Shown in pieces: positions 33,342 to 42,079 of a stretch of DNA of 64,000 bases. A model generated the notes under the pieces. The model worked only from the letters and a program-made list of their open reading frames with translations. It searched no databases and had not been told where the DNA came from. The position numbers and the translations under genes are program-made. Source of the DNA: Bradyrhizobium sp. U87765 SZCCT0048 (GTDB lineage: Bacteria > Pseudomonadota > Alphaproteobacteria > Rhizobiales > Xanthobacteraceae). Numbering within the stretch: position 1 is the first letter of the stretch; the number at the start of each line of letters is the position of its first letter. The stretch covers positions 620,001 to 684,000 of the forward strand of contig NZ_JAFCMM010000005.1 in the NCBI RefSeq assembly GCF_018131225.1, in the 5' to 3' direction.

Positions 33342-34544
33342 TCAGTCCTTGCCGGGCAACTCGCCGATATAGGTGTAGGGCGCGCGGGCCTGTGGGCCGA
33401 GCTGGGATTGCTCGATCGAGTGAGCGACCCAGCCGACCGTGCGTCCCAGCAGCCAGATGAAGTCCTGGGCGTTCAGCCCGATGCGGCGGTTGACGAACAT
33501 CGCCGGCAGGGCGAAGTCGGGCTTGAGGCCCTTGATGTCGCCGACGACGGCGATTGCGGCCTTGAGCCGGCGAAACGCCTGGTCGCGGCCGCACACTGCG
33601 TCGAGCTGCGCGAGCAGCGCCTGGGCGCGCGGATCCGCGGTCGCATAGACGTCGACATTGCCGAAACCTGGCAGTTCTTCGCCCTCGCGCAGCCGCCGCA
33701 CGATGACGCTCTGCGGGTCGGTGGTGGCGGTCAGTTCGTCGATGAAGCGCGACATCGCATCGAGCCGGCCGAACGCCGAGTAGCGGCCCGCAGCCAGCGC
33801 GAGGCCGGCGGCGACGCTGCGATAGGGCGTCACGCCGACGCTGGCGGCGGCGCGCACCGCATAGGCGGATGGCGAGAAGCCGTGGTCGGCCGACAGCACC
33901 AGGATACGGCGCACGAGGTCGGTCCACTCGCTCGACAGATCACAGGCCTTGCCGATCTGGACGTGGATCGGTTCGGCGCCGACCTTGGTCCGGCGCAGCA
34001 GGATCGCGGTGACGGCGCGCACGAGATCGGCGCCGGTGATCGCCATGCCGAGCGGCGAGAGATCGAACGAGCGCGGATTGTCCGCTTCCAGCACCGGCAA
34101 CAGCACGCTGGCGCGATCGGCGAGGCCATCGTGATCGAACAGTGCCGCGACCTTGCCGAAGCGGCCGGACAGACGCGGCAGGCGCGAGGTGAAGACCGCG
34201 GCTTCGTCCGCGTTCCACAGCAGGCTCGCGGTCGTCTCCAGGCTGGCGTGCCCGGCGAGCTCGGCGGCGCTGTCTCCGCGATAGAACACGCCCTGCTGCG
34301 TGATCAGCGTCAGCGCCGATACCGCGCTGATGCCGCTCGCCTCGGTGGTGCGGATGCCGCGCGCGCCCTTCGCCGCGCGCACGGCCAGCACGTCGGCTTT
34401 CCAGTAACGGCGTTCCTTGGCGTTCGCGGCCTTTTCCGAGCGGATGCCCTTGCGGCTGACATAGGCATACAGCGTCGCGCGCGACACGCCGAGATGCTCG
34501 GCGGCTTCGTCGGCGCTGAAATAGAGATGATCGTCCTCCGCCAT
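33342..34544 (-). CDS. HTH-citrate synthase-fold protein, catalytic His lost (putative regulator)
   Basis: A 400-residue protein with an N-terminal MerR/excisionase-like helix-turn-helix (AAEHLGVSRATLYAYVSRKG, residues 14-33) joined to a citrate synthase domain. Checked against citrate synthase: the substrate His in SADHGF (His221) and the Asp in KPDFALP (Asp343) are kept, but the GPxHGG motif has become GRYSAFG (residues 253-259, no His) and PGFGH has become PGFGN (Asn296). Two of three catalytic residues are therefore gone, so citrate synthesis is unlikely and a sensor-regulator role is plausible. It is divergent from an outer-membrane protein gene, and the gap holds four ATTGACG elements. 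AGAGG precedes the ATG. Confidence 0.85.
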   Translation of the reverse strand: MAEDDHLYFSADEAAEHLGVSRATLYAYVSRKGIRSEKAANAKERRYWKADVLAVRAAKGARGIRTTEASGISAVSALTLITQQGVFYRGDSAAELAGHASLETTASLLWNADEAAVFTSRLPRLSGRFGKVAALFDHDGLADRASVLLPVLEADNPRSFDLSPLGMAITGADLVRAVTAILLRRTKVGAEPIHVQIGKACDLSSEWTDLVRRILVLSADHGFSPSAYAVRAAASVGVTPYRSVAAGLALAAGRYSAFGRLDAMSRFIDELTATTDPQSVIVRRLREGEELPGFGNVDVYATADPRAQALLAQLDAVCGRDQAFRRLKAAIAVVGDIKGLKPDFALPAMFVNRRIGLNAQDFIWLLGRTVGWVAHSIEQSQLGPQARAPYTYIGELPGKD

Positions 34545-34554
34545 GGCTGCCTCT

Positions 34555-34647
34555 CATATTGACGAAATCTGTACAGATTGACGGATAATTCGCCGAACAA
34601 TAATTTATGAACAAAATAATACATATTGACGATTGTCGTCAATATGT
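34555..34647. promoter_or_regulatory. Operator array: repeated CATATTGACG and two palindromes
   Basis: CATATTGACGA occurs at 34555-34565; ATTGACG recurs at 34577-34583; then a perfect palindrome ACATATTGACGA-ttg-TCGTCAATATGT fills 34621-34647, giving two more copies face to face. AATCTGTACAGATT (34566-34579) is a separate 14-base perfect palindrome. The array spans the gap between the HTH-citrate synthase gene and the DUF1302 gene, its last palindrome ending 20 bases before the DUF1302 start, a repressor-like position. Confidence 0.75.
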
Positions 34648-34667
34648 CGCGAGGGGGAAACGACGTG

Positions 34668-36479
34668 ATGGATGTGTTTGCGTTGCGGGCGCCGGCGGCG
34701 CGCGTATCAGTGGCGCTGCTGGCGATGGCGCCGGGTGCGGGCCTTGCCCAGCAATTCCAGGTCGGCGACGTCGACGTCACCATTCATGGCGCGGCCAGCG
34801 TCGGCACCGTGGTCCGGGCCGACAGTCCCGACCCGCAATTCACCACCATCCCGAATGCGAAGACGCTCGGCGTCCCGTCCGCCGGCAGCACCCGCAACAG
34901 CGACGACAGCGAGCTCAACTTCAGGAAGGGCGCGCCGGTGTCGACCGCGCTGCAGGGCTGGGTCTCGGTGGAGGCCAGGTACAACGACTTCGGCGTCTTC
35001 GTGCGCGGCAAGGGCTGGCGCGACTTCACCCTCGCCGACCAGTCGGTGCCATGGGGCAATTATCCCAACGGCCTCGTCCCGAACACGCCGCTGTCGGATG
35101 CCGGCTTCGCGTCGCGCTCCAAATTCTCGGGTGTCGCCCTGCAGGAGGCCTATGCGTTCGGCCGCGTCAGCCTCGCCGAGCGTCCGCTCGATTTCCGTGT
35201 CGGTAATCAGCTCATCGACTGGGGGCTGCGCAGCTCGCTGGCGGGCGGACTGTCGGCGCTCAATCCCGTCGATGCGCCGGCAACCCACCGTGCCGGGGCG
35301 ACGTCCGAGGAGACCCGGATGCCGTTCCCGGCGGCGTCGGTACGTCTCGCGGTGACGCCGATGCTGTCGCTCGACGGCTTCTGGCAGTTCGGCGCGGCGC
35401 GCAACGCCTATGACGGCTGCGGCACCTTCTATGCCTCGGACTATTACGCGCAGGGCTGCAACTACGTGATCGTCGGCGCGCCGTTCACGGTCACCGATCG
35501 CACGGCGCTGAGCGCCGGCGACTGGATCGGGCGCGCCGATACGCCATCGAACAACGAGCTGGGGCAGGGCGGCGTCGGCGCGCGCTACGCGCTCGATGCC
35601 CTGCACAGCGAGGTCGGGCTGTTCTACGCCCACTACAACGCCCGCAATGCCCTGCCGGAGCTGACGCGCACCTTCCGGACGTCAGCGGCGATCCCGTTCA
35701 TCCCGGGCAATCCGGACGGCGGCAATCCGGTGTACCGCACCGTGTACGCACCCGACATCGACATGGTCGGCGCCACCTGGCAGACCAAGCTCGCCACCAA
35801 GACGACGCTGCAGGCAGAGTATGTCTACCGCCCGAACTATGCACTCGGCTTTCCCGCCGGCGAGGAGTTGACCGCGGCGGTGTCGGCGTCGGCGCCGAGC
35901 CTGTTGCGCCAGCAGCTCAATGCGCTCGCGCCCGGCGCGTTCTTCACCGGCTACGACCGTCACCAGACCGGCGCGCTGAACCTCGCCGTCGGCCAGCAGT
36001 TCGAGAACCTGCTGGGCGCGAAGCTGGCGTCATTCTCGGCCGAGGTCGGCCTGCGCCAGGTCTATGATCTGCCCGATCCCACCGTGCGCCGCTACCTGCG
36101 CGCCGACACCTTCGGGTCCGGCCCGGTCAATGGCTACTGCCCGCCGGCCAATCCGGGCGTGCTCTACACCGGCTGCACGCTGGACGGCTTCGTCACCAGG
36201 AACGCGTGGGGCTTTCGCTTGCGCGGCGCGCTGACCTACGCGGTGCCGACCATCGCCGATCTCGATGTCACGCTGTCGGGCGGCTATGGCAAGGACGTGT
36301 CCGGCTGGTCGTATGACGGCACGTTCAGCGAGGGCCGCAACACCGCGTCCGTGGCGCTGCGGGCCGAGTACCGCAAGAGCTACTTCGCCGAGATCGCCTA
36401 TCTGCCGATCTGGGGCGGCGCGTTCAACGTGCTGCGCGACCGCTCGGTGTTCGCCGCCAGCATGGGCGCGAGGTTCTAG
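34668..36479 (+). CDS. DUF1302 family outer-membrane protein
   Basis: A 603-residue outer-membrane beta-barrel protein of the DUF1302 family, often found beside catabolic operons for hydrophobic or acidic compounds and thought to serve uptake. It has a Sec signal (RVSVALLAMAPGAGLAQQ), repeated amphipathic strands (for example YRPNYALGFPAGEEL, LGQGGVGARYALDALHSEVGLFY), a pair of cysteine-containing loops (YDGCGTFY…AQGCNY and NGYCPPANPG…YTGCTLDG) and the C-terminal phenylalanine typical of barrel insertion. GAGGGGG lies ten bases before the ATG. Divergent from the HTH-citrate synthase protein and 168 bases ahead of the catabolic operon. Confidence 0.85.
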   Translation: MDVFALRAPAARVSVALLAMAPGAGLAQQFQVGDVDVTIHGAASVGTVVRADSPDPQFTTIPNAKTLGVPSAGSTRNSDDSELNFRKGAPVSTALQGWVSVEARYNDFGVFVRGKGWRDFTLADQSVPWGNYPNGLVPNTPLSDAGFASRSKFSGVALQEAYAFGRVSLAERPLDFRVGNQLIDWGLRSSLAGGLSALNPVDAPATHRAGATSEETRMPFPAASVRLAVTPMLSLDGFWQFGAARNAYDGCGTFYASDYYAQGCNYVIVGAPFTVTDRTALSAGDWIGRADTPSNNELGQGGVGARYALDALHSEVGLFYAHYNARNALPELTRTFRTSAAIPFIPGNPDGGNPVYRTVYAPDIDMVGATWQTKLATKTTLQAEYVYRPNYALGFPAGEELTAAVSASAPSLLRQQLNALAPGAFFTGYDRHQTGALNLAVGQQFENLLGAKLASFSAEVGLRQVYDLPDPTVRRYLRADTFGSGPVNGYCPPANPGVLYTGCTLDGFVTRNAWGFRLRGALTYAVPTIADLDVTLSGGYGKDVSGWSYDGTFSEGRNTASVALRAEYRKSYFAEIAYLPIWGGAFNVLRDRSVFAASMGARF

Positions 36480-36517
36480 CATGACCGCGCAGCGATCACG
36501 GCAGCCATGCAACCATC

Positions 36518-36538
36518 GCGTTTCAATAATCGAAACGT
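36518..36538 (+). promoter_or_regulatory. IclR-type operator candidate
   Basis: CGTTTC-aataatc-GAAACG (36519-36537) is a 6-base inverted repeat around an AT core. TTTCAATAATCGAAA resembles the sites of IclR-family regulators such as PcaR and PcaU. It lies about 110 bases before the first gene of the operon that contains an IclR-family gene, so autoregulation is the simple reading. Confidence 0.55.
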
Positions 36539-36646
36539 GCCGCATTGGCGCTTTTCAACGCCGCACCGCGGCGGACAAGCTGTCACCAAGGTCCCGCGGG
36601 CATGCGGTCGATCCGCTGTCCAGAGATGACCGACCGGGAGGAGACC

Positions 36647-37933
36647 ATGCAATCGACTGATATTCCCGCATCGACGGGCGTTGCCGCGCGTTCCGGCGCG
36701 CTGCGGCGGCCGTGGTATCGCGAAGTGTCGGGCGACGCCTGGCGCGTGCTGCGCGCCGCCGGGCTCGGCTGGACGTTCGAGGTGTTCGACCTCTACGTCC
36801 TGGCGCTGACCGCGCCGGCGCTGATGGTGGTGTTCGGGCTCAGCCGCGCCGATGCCGGCCTGCTCACCAGCGTGTCGGCCGGTGGCGCCATTGTCGGCGG
36901 CATTCTGTTCGGCTGGGTCGCCGACCGCATCGGGCGGGTGCGCACGCTGTTCGTGTCGATCCTGATCTATTCGCTGTGCACGGGGGCGATCGTGGTGGCG
37001 CCGTCGCTCGGCTGGCTGGTGGCGCTGCGCCTCATCGGCGGCCTCGGCATGGGCGGCGCCTGGACCGCGGGCGCGTCGCTGATCGCCGAAACCTGGCATC
37101 CCGACCATCGCGGCAAGGGCGGCGCGCTGATGCAGATGGGGCTGCCGCTGGGATCGATGCTGGCGATCGCCGTGGTCGCGGCGCTGTCGTCGGCGTCGGG
37201 CGGGCTGGAGAGCGGCGGCTGGCGCTGGGTCTATGGCATCGGCGCGTTGCCGATCGTGGCGCTGGTGCTGTTCTGCCGCAACACGCCGGAATCGCCGGTG
37301 TGGCTGCGCGGCAGCATCGAGAAGCGCCCGGGCGGCGATGTCGCCGCGCTGTTTCGCGGCGAGACCGGGCGGGGCCTGCTGATCGCGTTCGGCTTCATCT
37401 TCTTCGTCCAGTATGTCTACTGGGCGGTGTTCACATGGACGCCGACCTTCCTGGTCACCGTCAAGCACTTCGCCTTCATCAAGAGCCTCGGATTCACGCT
37501 GACGCAGCAACTGGGATCGCTCGCCGGCTTCATCGTGTTCGCCGCGCTGGTCGACCGCCTCGGGCGACGTCCGACCTTCATCCTCTACCTGCTGATCGGC
37601 GCGGCGGCGGTGTTCGCTCTGGTGAAGCTCACCGACCCCGACCTGCTGCTGGCGGCGAGCTTTTTCACCGGCTTTGGCATTGGCGGCATCTTCGCCGGCA
37701 TGGGGCCGTTCACCGCCGAACTGATCCGCTCGACCCGCTCGCGCGCGCTCGGCATGGCGATTGCCTACAACGGCGGCCGCATCGGCGGCCTGATCGCGCC
37801 ATCGCTGATCGGGCTGCTCGCCACCGATGCGCACGGCTTCGAGGCGGGCATGCTGACCACGACGCTGGCGTTCGCGCTCGCGATCGTGGTGCTGCTGTTC
37901 GCGCCGGAAACCAAGGGAATGAGGATCGAATGA
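36647..37933 (+). CDS. MFS transporter, first gene of catabolic operon
   Basis: A 428-residue twelve-helix carrier of the sialate/aromatic-acid:H+ symporter type. The loop 2-3 signature is GWVADRIGRVRTL, and helix 4 reads LRLIGGLGMGGAWTAGASLI with the Gly-rich turn usual for SialT- and PcaK-like carriers; the second half has DRLGRRPTF. The ATG has GGGAGGAGACC before it. The stop overlaps the HD gene start by four bases (ATGA). It is the first of eight genes, all on the plus strand with gaps of -4 to 59 bases, so it presumably imports the operon's substrate. Confidence 0.87.
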   Translation: MQSTDIPASTGVAARSGALRRPWYREVSGDAWRVLRAAGLGWTFEVFDLYVLALTAPALMVVFGLSRADAGLLTSVSAGGAIVGGILFGWVADRIGRVRTLFVSILIYSLCTGAIVVAPSLGWLVALRLIGGLGMGGAWTAGASLIAETWHPDHRGKGGALMQMGLPLGSMLAIAVVAALSSASGGLESGGWRWVYGIGALPIVALVLFCRNTPESPVWLRGSIEKRPGGDVAALFRGETGRGLLIAFGFIFFVQYVYWAVFTWTPTFLVTVKHFAFIKSLGFTLTQQLGSLAGFIVFAALVDRLGRRPTFILYLLIGAAAVFALVKLTDPDLLLAASFFTGFGIGGIFAGMGPFTAELIRSTRSRALGMAIAYNGGRIGGLIAPSLIGLLATDAHGFEAGMLTTTLAFALAIVVLLFAPETKGMRIE

Positions 37934-38514
37934 GCGGTTACACCATCAACCACGGCACGCCGCAGCAGCGCGCGCAGGTCGAATCCTGGCTGTTCGGCCT
38001 CGACCTCGTCTCCGCGCCTGTGCGCGAGCGCATTGTCACCGCCTGGGTGAGCGCCTGGACGTCGAGTGTCCACGAAAGCCTCGAGGACATGCCGTACTCC
38101 CATCTCGCGGCCTGGCCGCTGATGCGGCATGTCAACGAGGTGACGCGTGTCGGTGTGCAGCTCGCGCGCAGCGCCAGCGAGCAATGGGGCGATGCCTTCG
38201 ATCAGGACACGTTGGTATCGATCCTGATCCTGCACGATGTCGACAAGCCGCTGATGTACGACCGCAGCAACGGCGTCGTCGCGCCTTCGACCTTGTCGAA
38301 GGAGCTGCCGCACGGCGTCGTCGGCGCCATGCTGATCAAGGAGCTGGGGTTTCCGCATCTCGTGATCAGCACGGTCGCGACCCATGCGGCGAATGCGCCG
38401 TTCCACGGCCGCAGCCTCGAGGCCTACGTGCTGCACTACGCCGATTTCTTCGCGACCGACCGGACCTGCATCCGTGAGGGCGCGCCGCCGTTCTACCAGC
38501 GGCACTGGCGCTGA
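37930..38514 (+). CDS. HD-domain protein
   Basis: A 194-residue HD-superfamily protein. The metal-binding set is visible: His67 in LMRHVNEV, the His-Asp pair (102-103) in ILILHDVDKPL, further His residues in VATHAANAPFH, and Asp in LHYADFFATD. Such proteins are phosphohydrolases or, less often, oxygenases of small organic substrates. Its place between a carrier and a CoA transferase suggests action on a metabolite of the pathway instead of on a nucleotide second messenger, but that is inference. It overlaps the MFS gene by four bases. Confidence 0.8.
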   Translation: MSGYTINHGTPQQRAQVESWLFGLDLVSAPVRERIVTAWVSAWTSSVHESLEDMPYSHLAAWPLMRHVNEVTRVGVQLARSASEQWGDAFDQDTLVSILILHDVDKPLMYDRSNGVVAPSTLSKELPHGVVGAMLIKELGFPHLVISTVATHAANAPFHGRSLEAYVLHYADFFATDRTCIREGAPPFYQRHWR

Positions 38515-38554
38515 CGCGCCGTGCCGCATCTGCCAAGCTGAAGGAGAGTCGAGA

Positions 38555-39745
38555 GTGAGTGAAGGACCGGCCGCTGGCCTCAAGGTGATCGACGTCGCGA
38601 CGCTGTTCGCGGGCCCCGTTGCAGCGATGCTGCTCGGCGACTATGGCGCCGACGTGCTGAAGATCGAGCATCCGAGCGGCGACAATTCGCGGACGCACGG
38701 CCCCTCGCGCGGCGGCACGTCGCTGTGGTGGAAGATGATCGGGCGCAACAAGCGCGCCATCACGCTCTATCTCGGCAGCCCCGAGGGGCAGCAGCTGTTC
38801 CGCAAGCTCGCCCGCGAGGCCGATGTCATTGTCGAGAATTTCCGCCCCGGCACCCTGGAGAAATGGGGGCTCGGCTATGACGTGCTGGCGGCGGAGAATC
38901 CGGGCCTGATCCTGCTGCGTGTCACCGCGTTCGGCCAGCATGGCCCCTATGCCCATCGTCCCGGCTTCGGCACCATCGCGGAAGCGATGAGCGGCTTTGC
39001 CTCCATCACCGGCCAGCCAGACGGCCCGCCGACCCTGCCGCCGTTCGGGCTCGCCGACGGCATCGCCGGCATCGCCGGCGCACTCGCGGTGATGATGGCG
39101 GTCAATGCCCGCCACCGCACCGGCAAGGGCCAGGTCGTCGATCTCGCCCTGATCGAGCCGATCATGGCGGTGCTCGGCGCCCAGGCGATCACCTACGATC
39201 AGACAGGACTGATCCAGAAACGCACCGGCAATCGATCCGACAAGAACGCCCCGCGCAACACCTACAAGACCGCCGATGACAAGTGGGTGGCGCTGTCGAC
39301 CTCGTCGACCTCGATCGCGGCACGGACGATGGCGCTGGTCGGCTGGCCGGAGGTGGTCAACGAGCCGTGGTTCAGCTCGGCGTCCGGACGCCGCCAGCAT
39401 GTTGAGGAGCTCGACGGCAAGGTCGCCGAATGGATTCGCGCGCGCCCGATGAAGGAGGTGGTGGCCGCGTTCGAGCAGGCCGAGGCGGCGCTGGCGCCGG
39501 TCTACGATGTCTCCGACATCTTCGAGGACCCGCAGTATCGCGCGCTCGACACCATCACCACCGTGCAGGATCCGGAGCTCGGGCCGGTGCGCATGCAGAA
39601 CGTCATCTTTCGCCTGTCCGACACGCCGGGAACGATCCGCTGGACGGGACGGCCGCTCGGCGCCGACAACACCGAGGTGTTCACGCAGCAGCTCGGGCTG
39701 AGCGAGGCCGAGGTCGCCGAACTGAAGCAGGCGGGCGTGATCTGA
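38555..39745 (+). CDS. Type III CoA transferase (CaiB/BaiF family)
   Basis: A 396-residue family III CoA transferase, which moves CoA from a donor thioester (often succinyl-CoA) to a carboxylic acid. Family blocks: KVIDVATLFAGPVAAMLLGDYGADVLKIEHP at the start (in part), RNKRAITLYLGSPEGQ, ADVIVENFRPGTLEKWGLGY, RVTAFGQHGPYA and TGKGQVVDLALIE. The start is GTG at 38555 with AAGGAG upstream; no ATG fits. It is one base ahead of the CitE-like lyase gene, a pairing seen in itaconate and citramalate/mesaconate breakdown, where the transferase makes the CoA ester and the lyase cleaves it. Confidence 0.9.
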   Translation: MSEGPAAGLKVIDVATLFAGPVAAMLLGDYGADVLKIEHPSGDNSRTHGPSRGGTSLWWKMIGRNKRAITLYLGSPEGQQLFRKLAREADVIVENFRPGTLEKWGLGYDVLAAENPGLILLRVTAFGQHGPYAHRPGFGTIAEAMSGFASITGQPDGPPTLPPFGLADGIAGIAGALAVMMAVNARHRTGKGQVVDLALIEPIMAVLGAQAITYDQTGLIQKRTGNRSDKNAPRNTYKTADDKWVALSTSSTSIAARTMALVGWPEVVNEPWFSSASGRRQHVEELDGKVAEWIRARPMKEVVAAFEQAEAALAPVYDVSDIFEDPQYRALDTITTVQDPELGPVRMQNVIFRLSDTPGTIRWTGRPLGADNTEVFTQQLGLSEAEVAELKQAGVI

Positions 39746-39746
39746 C

Positions 39747-40595
39747 ATGGCGATCCGCTCCTATCTCTACGCGCCGGGCAACAGGCCGGACCTGCTCGCC
39801 AAGGTGCTGGGCAAGGGTGCGGACGCCGTCATCCTCGATCTGGAGGATGCGGTGCCGCCCGCCGAGAAGGCAAAGGCGCGCGGCATCGTCAGCGATTTCC
39901 TGGCGGTGTCGGCGACAGAAGCGACACTGCTGGTGCGGCTGAACGGCGGGGCCGATGCGCTCGCCGATCTCGCGGCGCTGACCGTGCGCGGCCTGCATGG
40001 CGTGCTGCTGCCCAAGGCCGAGGATCCCGAGCTGATCCGGGCCGTCGATCGCCTGCTCGGCGCCCGCGAGGCGGCAGCAGGGGTGACGCCGGGGAGCATC
40101 ATCGTGCAGCCGCTGATCGAGAGCGTCGCCGGCCTCTACGGCCTCGACGCCCTGGCCGCGGCCTCGCCGCGCATTCGTCGCTTCGCGTTCGGCGCCGGCG
40201 ATTTCGTGCGTGACCTGCGCGCCGAGCCGACGGCGGCGCGGCTGGAGACGCTCTATGCCCGCCAGCATCTCGTCGCGCGCTCGCGCTTCCTCGGGCTGGA
40301 GGCGCCGGTGGCCCATGTCTTCATGCCCGTGAACGACCTCGCGGCGCTGCGCCATGCCTGCGAGGAAGACCGGGCGCTCGGATTTTACGGCCGCTCCTGC
40401 ATTCATCCGGCGCAGGTGCCCATCGTCACCGATGTCTTCCAGCCCGGCGCCGAGGCCCTCGCGCAGGCGGAAAAGATCCTCGCGGCGTATGCCGATGCGA
40501 TGCGCGAGGGACGCGGCGCGCTGGTGCTCGATGACGGCACCTTTGTCGACGAGGCGATCGCAGCGCGGGCGCGCGACGTGCTCGCGCGTGCGTGA
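39747..40595 (+). CDS. CitE-like acyl-CoA lyase (HpcH/HpaI family)
   Basis: A 282-residue CitE-like protein that should cleave a 3-hydroxyacyl-CoA such as citramalyl-CoA, malyl-CoA or a relative into acetyl-CoA and a 2-oxoacid, or run the reverse condensation. It has the magnesium and substrate motifs of the family: RSYLYAPGNRPD, ADAVILDLEDAVPP, LVRLNG, IIVQPLIESVAGL (metal Glu) and FAFGAGDFVRDL (metal Asp), and the C-terminal IHPAQVPIV. Unlike true CitE of citrate lyase there are no citD/citF genes, so it works on free CoA esters. It follows the CoA transferase by one base. Confidence 0.9.
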   Translation: MAIRSYLYAPGNRPDLLAKVLGKGADAVILDLEDAVPPAEKAKARGIVSDFLAVSATEATLLVRLNGGADALADLAALTVRGLHGVLLPKAEDPELIRAVDRLLGAREAAAGVTPGSIIVQPLIESVAGLYGLDALAAASPRIRRFAFGAGDFVRDLRAEPTAARLETLYARQHLVARSRFLGLEAPVAHVFMPVNDLAALRHACEEDRALGFYGRSCIHPAQVPIVTDVFQPGAEALAQAEKILAAYADAMREGRGALVLDDGTFVDEAIAARARDVLARA

Positions 40596-40642
40596 TCCGG
40601 CGTTGCCCGGTGCTATCGCGGGCGGACATCAGGGAGATCGAC

Positions 40643-42079
40643 ATGCATCAGCGCGTGGAGCTTCGCACCCCGGCGGCGGCGGCCGAGCAGGTCAACATCG
40701 CCGGGCGTCTCGAGCGCCTGCCGCCGTCGCGCTTTCAGGTGCTGGCCTGCGCCGTGATCGGCGCGGCGATGTTCTTCGACGGCTACGACCTCGCGCTGAC
40801 CGGCCTCGTGATGCCGTCGCTGGTCAAGGTCGGCATCGTCACCGAGCCGGCGCGGGCGTGGCTGATCTCGCTGTCGCTGTTCGCGGCGGCGCTGGGCTCG
40901 GTGCTGTCGGGCGTGATCGGCGACCGCTATGGCCGCCGCCGGCTGTTCATCACCAACATCGCGGTCTACGGCGTCGCCAGCCCGCTGTGTGGCCTTGCGC
41001 CGGATTACGCGACGCTGCTGGGCCTGCGCATGCTGACGATGTTTGCCCTGGGCATGCAGATCCCGACCGGCTTTGCCTATCTCAACGAACTGACGCCGCG
41101 CCTTGCGCGCGGCCGCTTCCAGTCGGCCGTGGCGCTGCTGGTCAATGGCTCGCTGCCGATCGGCGCGCTGGTGGCGTGGCTGGTGGTGCCGAACCTCGCG
41201 GTGGATGATGGCTGGCGGGTGCTGTTCCTGCTCTCCGCGCTGGTGCTGCCGCTGGCGTTTGCGCCGCGCGCCGTGCTGCCCGAGAGCCCGCGCTGGCTCG
41301 CAGCCGTCGGCCGTCTCGCCGAGGCGGACGATCTCGTCGGGCGCATCGAGCGCGGGCTGCAGCGGCGCGGCGTCGTGCTGGCGCCGCCCGACGTGCTGCC
41401 GCCGCCGGCACGCGATCTCGGCTGGCGGCATCTGTTCAGCGCCGGCCTGCGGCCGCGCTTCGCACTGGCGCTGCTGTTCCAGGCCTGCCACCTGTCGGCG
41501 ATCTTCATCTTCTCGGGCTGGCTGCCGACCATCATCGCGGCGCGCGGCTTCGACACCGCGACCACCTTCGCGCTGTCGGCCGCGACCTTTGCCGGCGGGG
41601 TGCTCGGCCCGGCGCTGGCGATCGTGCTGTCCGACCGCTTCGAGCGCCGCCGCCTGCTGATCGCCGCCGCGCTGCTCGGCGCCGTGACGGGCTTGCTCTA
41701 TCCGTTGTCCGCCGCGCCGTTATGGCTGACCGCGACCGGCCTCGTGCTGACCACGACGATCTACTTCATTTCGGCGACGGGCTTTGCGATCTATCTGCCT
41801 GAAATCCTGCCGACCGGCGTGCGGCTGCGTGGCATGGGCACGGCGGCGCTGGTCGGGCGCATGGCTTCGGCGCTGACGCCGTTCGCGGTGAGCGCGGCGC
41901 TCGTCCGGCTCGACAATCCGCTGCTGGTCGTGGCGGGGGTCGGGCTGCTCTATGGCGGCCTCGCGGTCGCGTTCGCCTGGCTCGGTCCGGATACCGCCGG
42001 GCGCAGCCTGGAGGCGCTGGAGCGCGATGGTCTCGCGGAGCCGGCGTCCGCCACTACAGGGCAGGGCGCTTCGTCATGA
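40643..42079 (+). CDS. MFS transporter, aromatic acid:H+ symporter type
   Basis: A 478-residue carrier, second of the operon. It has the PcaK/BenK-like opening FDGYDLALTGLVMPSL (the DGYD motif of the aromatic acid:H+ symporter group), the loop motif GDRYGRRRLF and the second-half SDRFERRRL. The ATG at 40643 has AGGGAGATCG before it. Two carriers in one operon may take different forms of the substrate, or one may export a product. The stop overlaps the IclR gene by four bases. Confidence 0.87.
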   Translation: MHQRVELRTPAAAAEQVNIAGRLERLPPSRFQVLACAVIGAAMFFDGYDLALTGLVMPSLVKVGIVTEPARAWLISLSLFAAALGSVLSGVIGDRYGRRRLFITNIAVYGVASPLCGLAPDYATLLGLRMLTMFALGMQIPTGFAYLNELTPRLARGRFQSAVALLVNGSLPIGALVAWLVVPNLAVDDGWRVLFLLSALVLPLAFAPRAVLPESPRWLAAVGRLAEADDLVGRIERGLQRRGVVLAPPDVLPPPARDLGWRHLFSAGLRPRFALALLFQACHLSAIFIFSGWLPTIIAARGFDTATTFALSAATFAGGVLGPALAIVLSDRFERRRLLIAAALLGAVTGLLYPLSAAPLWLTATGLVLTTTIYFISATGFAIYLPEILPTGVRLRGMGTAALVGRMASALTPFAVSAALVRLDNPLLVVAGVGLLYGGLAVAFAWLGPDTAGRSLEALERDGLAEPASATTGQGASS

